NCBI RefSeq assembly: GCF_900167915.1
Contig: NZ_FUYM01000006.1
Location: 124,001 to 188,000, forward strand
Length of the DNA stretch: 64,000 nt
Reading direction: 5' to 3'
Origin: Rhizorhabdus histidinilytica
Lineage (GTDB): Bacteria > Pseudomonadota > Alphaproteobacteria > Sphingomonadales > Sphingomonadaceae
The position numbers were made by a program, and so were the translations under genes. The notes under the pieces were generated by a model that was given only the letters and a program-made list of their open reading frames with translations, was not told the origin of the DNA and ran no database searches. Of the stretch, positions 58,665-64,000 are shown in pieces; position 1 is the first letter of the stretch, and every line of letters starts with the position of its first letter.

Positions 58665-59876
58665 ATGAGATTGCATCGCCGCACGGTACTGGGCGGGATG
58701 GCGGCAGCGACCGCGCTGGCGCCGATGGGCGTCCTCGCCGCGGGCCGCCGCCCCAGGATCGGCATCGTCGGCGGCGGGATCATCGGCGCCTCGACCGCGC
58801 TCCAGCTCGCCAGGGCGGGCGCCGAGGTGACCGTTTTCGAGAAGGAGGCGCCGGCGGCGGGCGCGACGAGCCGGTCGGTCGCCTGGATCAATCCCGTCGT
58901 CAACGACGCCCACTATATGCGGCTCCGCCTCGAAAGCATGAAGGCCTGGCTCGAAGACGACAGCCAGTGGCGGATGAACGCGATCTGGGGCGGATCGATC
59001 AGCTGGGCCTATGGCGAGAAGAAACGCGACGAGCTGGCCGTCAAGGCGAAGCTGCTCGCCGCGACCGACGATCCGCCGCGCATGTTGACCAGCGAGGAGA
59101 TCAGCCGGGTCAGTCCGGGCGTGTTCGCGGGCGACGACGTCAGCTTCGCCTTCCAGACGATGCGCGACGGCCATGTCGATCCGGTGGTCGCGACCCAGCG
59201 CTACCTGGCCGCCGCCAAGCGGTTCGGCGCGCGCGTGATCTATCCGTGCGAGGTCATGGCGGTCGAGATGAAGGGCGGCAGCCTGGCCGGCGTGCAGACC
59301 AGCAAGGGGCACTTCCCGCTCGACCAGCTGGTCACCGCCGCCGGCACCGACACGCCGCGGCTGATGGCGATGATCGACAAGCCGCTGAAGCTCGCCCACA
59401 AGCCCGGCCTGGTCGTCCACACCACGCCGCAGCCGGTCGTCACCCGGATGGTCTACGAGGCATCGAGCATCATCGAGTTCAAGCAATATGCCGACGGGCG
59501 CTTCCTCGCCAGCTTCACCGGCGGCCCGCCGAACCTGCCCCAGCATGCCGAGATCCTCGACCACCAGATGCCCTATCCGGACGAGTATCTGCGCCAGCAT
59601 CACGGCCAGATGCTGATCGATCGCACCGCCAGGTACATCCCGGCGATCGCCAGGGGCAAGGCGACGAAGATCCTGCTCGGCTTCCGCCCCTATCCACTCG
59701 ACAACCGCCCGATCTGCGGGCCGGTGCCGGGCGCGAAGGGCGTCTATGCGATCGTCACCCACAGCGGCATCACCCTGGCGCCGATCCTCGGCCGCTACGC
59801 CGCGCGGGAGATCATGTCGGGCGAGGTGGCACCGCTGCTGCAGCCCTACCGGCCCGATCGCTACATCCCCGCGTGA
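58665..59876 (+). CDS. Tat-exported FAD-dependent oxidoreductase (DAO family)
   Basis: 403 residues. A twin-arginine-like signal (RRTVLGGMAAATALAPMGVL) precedes the Rossmann motif RIGIVGGGIIGASTALQLARAGAEV followed by the Glu that binds ribose (VTVFEKE). ATSRSVAWINP, VTAAGTDTPRLMA and the C-terminal YAIVTHSGITLAPILGRYA complete the DAO fold. It probably oxidises an amino acid or amine, with FAD inserted in the cytoplasm before export. It lies upstream of a LysR gene on the same strand. Confidence 0.88.
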   Translation: MRLHRRTVLGGMAAATALAPMGVLAAGRRPRIGIVGGGIIGASTALQLARAGAEVTVFEKEAPAAGATSRSVAWINPVVNDAHYMRLRLESMKAWLEDDSQWRMNAIWGGSISWAYGEKKRDELAVKAKLLAATDDPPRMLTSEEISRVSPGVFAGDDVSFAFQTMRDGHVDPVVATQRYLAAAKRFGARVIYPCEVMAVEMKGGSLAGVQTSKGHFPLDQLVTAAGTDTPRLMAMIDKPLKLAHKPGLVVHTTPQPVVTRMVYEASSIIEFKQYADGRFLASFTGGPPNLPQHAEILDHQMPYPDEYLRQHHGQMLIDRTARYIPAIARGKATKILLGFRPYPLDNRPICGPVPGAKGVYAIVTHSGITLAPILGRYAAREIMSGEVAPLLQPYRPDRYIPA

Positions 59877-59926
59877 ACCGCCGCCATGGTCCGACATAGA
59901 AATATGATTGACGACGATCCGGCCAC

Positions 59927-59945
59927 CTATAATCTAACTTTATAG
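59927..59945. promoter_or_regulatory. Putative LysR operator upstream of the LysR gene
   Basis: CTATAA (59927-59932), seven bases, TTATAG (59940-59945): perfect dyad with the T-N11-A form of LysR boxes. It lies 18 bases before the LysR ATG in an AT-rich stretch, so autoregulation is likely. Confidence 0.55.
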
Positions 59946-59963
59946 GGTATTGGGACGGTGCGG

Positions 59964-60857
59964 ATGAATTTCAGGCAACTCGAAATCTACCGCGCGCTGA
60001 TGATCGGCGGTTCGGCGTCGCGCGCCGCCGACCTGCTCAACATCACCCAGCCGGCGGTCAGCCGGGCAGTGTCGGAGCTCGAGCATCGCGTCGGCTTCCC
60101 GCTGTTCGACCGGGTCAAGGGACGGCTTGTCCCCACCCCCGAGGGCCAGCTCTTCTTCCGCGACGTCGGCAACGCCTTCCAGGGGCTCGACAGCCTGCGC
60201 GCGTCGGCCGCGCGCATCCGCGATTTCGGATCGGGCAGCCTCAAGATCGCGAGCCTCGCGGCGCTGGGATCGACGCTGGTGCCGCGCGCCGTCCGCCGCT
60301 TCCGCGAGGTCAATCCGCACGTCTCGATCACGCTGCAGATCCTCTCCTCCTCGGCGGTGCGCGACCATGTCGCGACCCAGCAGTTCGACATCGGGCTCGC
60401 CGCCGACGAGGTCGACCTGTCGGGGGTCGACCACAGCCTGTTCTACAGCGTCCGCGCGGTGTGCGTGATGCCGGCCGACCATCCGCTCGCCGGCAAGGGC
60501 GTGATCCGCCCCGCCGATCTCGACAAGATGGCGTTCATCGCGCTGTCGCCCGAGGATCGGGCGCGGGCGCGGATGACCGAATCCTTCGAGGCGGAGGGGG
60601 TCCGCCCCCATATCGTCGTCGAGACCCCCGCGTCGCTGACCGTCTGCGCGCTGGCGCTGGAGGGCGTCGGCGTCGGCCTGGTCAATCCGGCGGCGGCGGA
60701 CGGGTTCGAGAAGCGCGGGCTGGTGATCAAGCCCTATGAGCCCGCGGTCTATTTCAAATCCTATATCCTGTTCCGGCCCGACGCCCAGCGCGCGCGGCTG
60801 GTCCGCGAGTTCACGGCGGCGCTCAACGACGCGGCCCGCGCCGGCCCCCAGGCCTGA
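59964..60857 (+). CDS. LysR family transcriptional regulator
   Basis: 297 residues. The winged helix-turn-helix (about 1-60) has FRQLEIYRALMIGGSASRAA and NITQPAVSRAVSELEHRVGF, and the effector domain has LGSTLVPRAVRRFREVNP and IALSPEDRARARMTESF. The first cysteine-type subdomain resembles regulators of amino acid and opine catabolism. ATG 59964 is used; a GTG lies two codons upstream. The likely targets are the FAD oxidoreductase upstream or the convergent amidase/receptor unit; this is inference. Confidence 0.92.
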   Translation: MNFRQLEIYRALMIGGSASRAADLLNITQPAVSRAVSELEHRVGFPLFDRVKGRLVPTPEGQLFFRDVGNAFQGLDSLRASAARIRDFGSGSLKIASLAALGSTLVPRAVRRFREVNPHVSITLQILSSSAVRDHVATQQFDIGLAADEVDLSGVDHSLFYSVRAVCVMPADHPLAGKGVIRPADLDKMAFIALSPEDRARARMTESFEAEGVRPHIVVETPASLTVCALALEGVGVGLVNPAAADGFEKRGLVIKPYEPAVYFKSYILFRPDAQRARLVREFTAALNDAARAGPQA

Positions 60858-60869
60858 ATCACGGCGCCG

Positions 60870-62375
60870 TCACGGCGCCGTCGCGGCATCGAGGCAGATC
60901 GCCGCTTCCCCGTCCGCGCAGCCATGGGCAAGGGGCAGGTCGAGCCGGGCCTGCCACGCCTCGACGATCGTCATCAGCATCGCGTCGCTGCCCGGCCGCC
61001 CCATCAGCTCGACCGATACCGGCCGGACGCCGCCGGCGGTACGGACGGCGCCGATCGGGAAGGCGATGGCGGGCCGGCCCGAATAGGCCGCCAGCCGATG
61101 GGTGCCGCCGGTATCGGGCCCGCGCTCCGCATCGGCGGCGACGTCGCGTACCGACGGATAGAGCAGCAGGTCGAGACAACCGCAGCCGGGCGCGCAGGAG
61201 AAGGCCCGGGCGATGCGCGCCTCGACGAAGGCGTCGCGGAAGGCGCCGTTGACGGCATGGCGCGGATCGCCCGCCGCGCCATCGCGATTGGCGATGAACC
61301 GGGTCACGTCCGCCACCACCTTCGGATCGGTCCGCCCGTCCCGCAGCGCCTCCAGCAGTGCCCTGGTGTCGGCGGGCACGCCCATCCGGCGCGGCAGATA
61401 GCGATCCATCACGCCGGCGAAATCGAAGGCGGACCGGCTGGCGAAAGCCGCGGTGTGCCCCGGCGGCGGCACCGCGCCCACCAGCACCTGCTCGTCGACG
61501 AGCCCAGCGGGCGAGACGATCGCACCGGCGGCAGACAAGCGTGCGACGGCGCGGTCGACAGCGGCGCGCATCGGTCCGGCGGGGAAGAGATGATCGAGAA
61601 GGCCTATCCGCAGCCCCTTCAGCGGCTCGGCGGGCGGGACGTCGCGACGGCCGGTCAGGACGCGCAGCGCGGCGAGGCAATCGGCGGCGGCGCGGCACAT
61701 CGGCCCGACCGCGTCCTGGCTGGGGCTGAGCGCCAGCACGCCGTCGCGCGGCACGGCGCCGAAGGTCGGCCGCAACCCGATCACGCCCGCCAGCGCAGCC
61801 GGCACCCGCAGCGATCCCGACGTGTCGGTGCCCAGCGCCAGCACGCCGAAGCCGGCCGCCAGCGCCGCGCCGTTGCCCGACGACGATCCGCCCGCGCTTT
61901 CGCGGATCGAGAAGGGACTCGTCGTCTGGCCGCGGATCGACGAGCGGCCGCGATAGTTGAACGCGAATTCGGACATGTTGGTCTTGGCGACCACCACCGC
62001 CCCGGCCCGGCGAAGCGCCGCGACCGCCGCCGCGTCGCGGCGGGCGACATTGCCGGCGAGCGCGACCGAACCGGCCGTGGTCGGCAGCCCCGCGACGTCG
62101 ATATTGTCCTTCACCAGCAGCGGCGCGCACAGCAACGGCAGGCGGCGCTTGCGCGAAGGCGGCAGGCGGTCGATCCGCCGGGCCCGGGCGATCGCGGTCG
62201 GATCGGTCGCGATGACGCCGTGCAGGAGATGGTCGCGCGCGGCGATGCGATCGAGACGGTCGGCGATGACGGCGGCGCAGGAGACCTGTCCCGCCTCCAC
62301 CCGCGCCTTGATCGTCGCGACCTCACCGGCGGACGCGGACACCGCCCCGCCGGCGAGAAGCGCCAGGCCGATCAT
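60870..62375 (-). CDS. Secreted amidase (amidase signature family)
   Basis: 501 residues with a signal peptide (about 1-16, ending VSASA). The catalytic Lys lies in PLLVKDNIDVAGLPTTAG, and the Ser-cis-Ser region is SAGGSSSGNGAALAAGFGV followed by LGTDTSGSLRVPAALAGVIG. These fit the amidase-signature hydrolases, which cleave amides or small peptides. The export signal places it in the periplasm. ATG 62375 follows the receptor stop by 17 bases, so it is cotranscribed with the TonB receptor and may process what the receptor imports. Confidence 0.9.
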   Translation of the reverse strand: MIGLALLAGGAVSASAGEVATIKARVEAGQVSCAAVIADRLDRIAARDHLLHGVIATDPTAIARARRIDRLPPSRKRRLPLLCAPLLVKDNIDVAGLPTTAGSVALAGNVARRDAAAVAALRRAGAVVVAKTNMSEFAFNYRGRSSIRGQTTSPFSIRESAGGSSSGNGAALAAGFGVLALGTDTSGSLRVPAALAGVIGLRPTFGAVPRDGVLALSPSQDAVGPMCRAAADCLAALRVLTGRRDVPPAEPLKGLRIGLLDHLFPAGPMRAAVDRAVARLSAAGAIVSPAGLVDEQVLVGAVPPPGHTAAFASRSAFDFAGVMDRYLPRRMGVPADTRALLEALRDGRTDPKVVADVTRFIANRDGAAGDPRHAVNGAFRDAFVEARIARAFSCAPGCGCLDLLLYPSVRDVAADAERGPDTGGTHRLAAYSGRPAIAFPIGAVRTAGGVRPVSVELMGRPGSDAMLMTIVEAWQARLDLPLAHGCADGEAAICLDAATAP

Positions 62376-62392
62376 CGCTAGCGGGCGGGCCG

Positions 62393-64000
62393 TCAGAAAC
62401 GCACGCTCGCCGAGGCGAAGAACGACATGCCGTTGAACCCGAAGGGCGAGATGGCATTGTAGGGGAAGGTGCCGCCATTGTCCGATCCGTTGGTTCCCGC
62501 CGCGACGCTGGCGACGGTCGAGCGGATGTTCTGCGACGGATAGATGTCGAACAGGTTGTTGACGCCGACCGTCAGCCGCACCTCCTTCGTCATGTCGTAG
62601 GAGAGTTGCAGGTCGGTGATGACCTTGCCCTTGAAATGCTGGATGACCTGCGAATTGGGGCTGGTCGCGGAGACCGGCACCAGGGTCACGTCGTAATTCT
62701 GGGTCAGCACCGCGATCTGCGCCGGCGTCAGGCTGGTGAACGCGACCGCCGAGACCTTGCCGTAATAGGTGTTGGTCAGGCCCAGGGTGAAGTCGCCCGA
62801 CGACCAGTTGAGGTTGAGCAGCACCTTCGAGCGCGGCTGGCTGTCGGTGATCCGCACCTGCTGGGTGAGGTCGAACAGCGGCGTGGTGATGCCGAGCGCG
62901 GCGAGCGGCGCCGGCGTGCCGGCGACGCGGTCCAGCTTGGTCTTGTTGTAGTTGCCGGCGAGCAGCACCGCGAGCTTGCCGAAATCGTCGAGGTCGATCG
63001 TGCCGCTGACGGTCAGGTCGACGCCGTGCGTGGTCGAGTCGACCGCGTTGGTCAGATATTGCGCGCCGCCGATCCCGGGGAAGCCGTTGGCCGCGAGCAG
63101 GCTGGTCAGCCGGGCGTCCTGGAAGGTCGACGACTGGACGATGCGGTCCTTCAGCTTGATCCGGTAGCCGTCGAGCGTGATCGTCCAGCTCGACAGCTTG
63201 GCGACCGCGCCGATCGAGATGTTCTTCGACTTCTCGGGCTTGAGCGGCGTCGCGCCGATCAGCCGGCCCGGCGCGCTGTCGACCGGGAAGTTGCGGATCA
63301 GCACCGGCGCACCGTTGATGAAGTTGGTCAGCGACGAGTTGAAGAAGCTCTGGGCGAGATGAGGCGCGCGGAAGCCGGTGCTGAACGATCCGCGCAGCGC
63401 CAGCGCGTCGACCAGCTCGAGCCGGCTCGACAGCTTGTAGTTGACGGTGTCGCCGAAGTCCGAGAAATCCTCGTAGCGGACCGCGCCGTTGAGCGTCAGC
63501 CGGTCGAAGAACTCCTTCTCCAGCTCGCCATAGACCGCCTTGCTGTTGCGCCTTCCGGTCGTCGCGTCGGCGGGCGACACGCCGGGGTTGGGCTGCGCGC
63601 CGACCGGGGCGGCCGCACCGTTGGCGGGCCCGCCGATGATCGGGACGCCGCCGTTGATATAGCTGGCCGGATCGCCAGCGAGCAGGCGCCACACCTCCTT
63701 GCGATATTCGCCGCCGAGCGCGAGCTTGAGCGGCGTGCCGTCGCCGACGTCGAACTCGCGCGTCAGGTCGAGGTTGGTGGTCCATTGCGAGAAGCGGATG
63801 CGGCTGATCCGCATCTCGGTCGGGCTGGCATTGCCCAGCGACGGATTGTTCGAATTGCTGATGTCCGAATTGATCAGGCTCTTGCCGAAGCCGGTCGACA
63901 GGTCCCAGCCGAAGCCGGCGAGATCGTCGCCGCGCGCGCCGCCGAAGGCCGACAGGTTGCGCAGGCCGAAATTGCCGTAGGGCGCGTAGCCGTCGGGATG
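62393..64000 (-). CDS. TonB-dependent receptor, C-terminal part (5' end outside window)
   Basis: 535 residues of an outer-membrane barrel, open to the window edge, so the plug and signal lie beyond. Barrel motifs include LKLALGGEYRKEVWRLLAG, FSTGFRAPHLAQSFFNSSL, LTVGVNNLFDIYPSQN and the terminal strand FFASASVRF with its C-terminal Phe. It belongs to the sphingomonad/xanthomonad receptor expansion; the substrate is unknown. It reads into the secreted amidase gene. Confidence 0.9.
   Translation of the reverse strand, partial: HPDGYAPYGNFGLRNLSAFGGARGDDLAGFGWDLSTGFGKSLINSDISNSNNPSLGNASPTEMRISRIRFSQWTTNLDLTREFDVGDGTPLKLALGGEYRKEVWRLLAGDPASYINGGVPIIGGPANGAAAPVGAQPNPGVSPADATTGRRNSKAVYGELEKEFFDRLTLNGAVRYEDFSDFGDTVNYKLSSRLELVDALALRGSFSTGFRAPHLAQSFFNSSLTNFINGAPVLIRNFPVDSAPGRLIGATPLKPEKSKNISIGAVAKLSSWTITLDGYRIKLKDRIVQSSTFQDARLTSLLAANGFPGIGGAQYLTNAVDSTTHGVDLTVSGTIDLDDFGKLAVLLAGNYNKTKLDRVAGTPAPLAALGITTPLFDLTQQVRITDSQPRSKVLLNLNWSSGDFTLGLTNTYYGKVSAVAFTSLTPAQIAVLTQNYDVTLVPVSATSPNSQVIQHFKGKVITDLQLSYDMTKEVRLTVGVNNLFDIYPSQNIRSTVASVAAGTNGSDNGGTFPYNAISPFGFNGMSFFASASVRF

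Noticed and set aside
62376-63785. Upstream extension of the amidase frame to 971 residues
   Set aside because: The extra N-terminal part is antisense-free but out of frame with the TonB receptor coding sequence and reads low-complexity Arg-rich sequence. The receptor has full barrel motifs and the amidase has its own signal peptide at 62375.

Overview
The window is high-GC alphaproteobacterial DNA, most likely from the Sphingomonadales (Sphingomonas/Rhizorhabdus type). The evidence is the tRNA-Trp/secE/nusG/rplK/rplA block, many TonB-dependent receptors with partner lipoproteins, the zapA - 6S RNA - 5-FCL neighbourhood with a DUF2842 gene, and families of intergenic palindromes typical of this group. 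It looks like ordinary chromosome: there is no rRNA, CRISPR array, transposase or prophage. The genus is an inference from gene content, not from a search.

Layout. 1-3260: the 3' end of a fatty acyl-AMP ligase, then tRNA-Trp, secE, nusG, rplK and rplA, closed by a strong terminator. 3400-10700: small unlinked genes: a miniature PEP-CTERM-like protein, hisE, a HIT protein, an amino-acid permease, a PfkB kinase, a lipoprotein, a GST, a divergent DHFR-like/HxlR pair and a 2OG-Fe(II) hydroxylase. 10800-15160: a (TP)9-tethered surface lipoprotein and its TonB-dependent receptor. 15200-20310: a methyltransferase fused to an anti-sigma-like membrane domain, a GH130 glycosidase/phosphorylase, and a GT4 glycosyltransferase with an extra C-terminal domain. 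20470-22131: a secreted M28 peptidase.

22190-36000 holds a complete but fragmented type II secretion system. gspJK, gspLMEF and gspN lie in separate blocks, gspGHICD reads in the opposite direction to gspLMEF, and a second trio of L-, M- and C-like proteins follows nadE. A periplasmic binding-protein-like gene lies between gspJ and gspN.

38200-41320: a diguanylate cyclase, then a minus-strand series of a small gene, zapA, a predicted 6S RNA, 5-formyl-THF cyclo-ligase and DUF2842. The zapA-6S spacer is interrupted by a GIY-YIG nuclease gene bounded by inverted copies of a dispersed palindrome. 41540-47700: the central carbon run tkt, gap, (MOSC), pgk, (VOC), class I aldolase.

47740-58580 is a heavy-metal module: a CzcCBA-type RND efflux system, a small His-rich exported protein, a Tat-exported class V aminotransferase, another exported protein, a CnrYXH-type extracytoplasmic metal-sensing regulator and copCD. 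58660-64000: a Tat-exported FAD oxidoreductase, a LysR regulator with a likely operator, a secreted amidase and the 3' part of a TonB-dependent receptor that runs off the window.

The strongest leads are the nuclease cassette in the zapA-6S spacer, the methyltransferase/anti-sigma fusion and the duplicated secretion platform trio.
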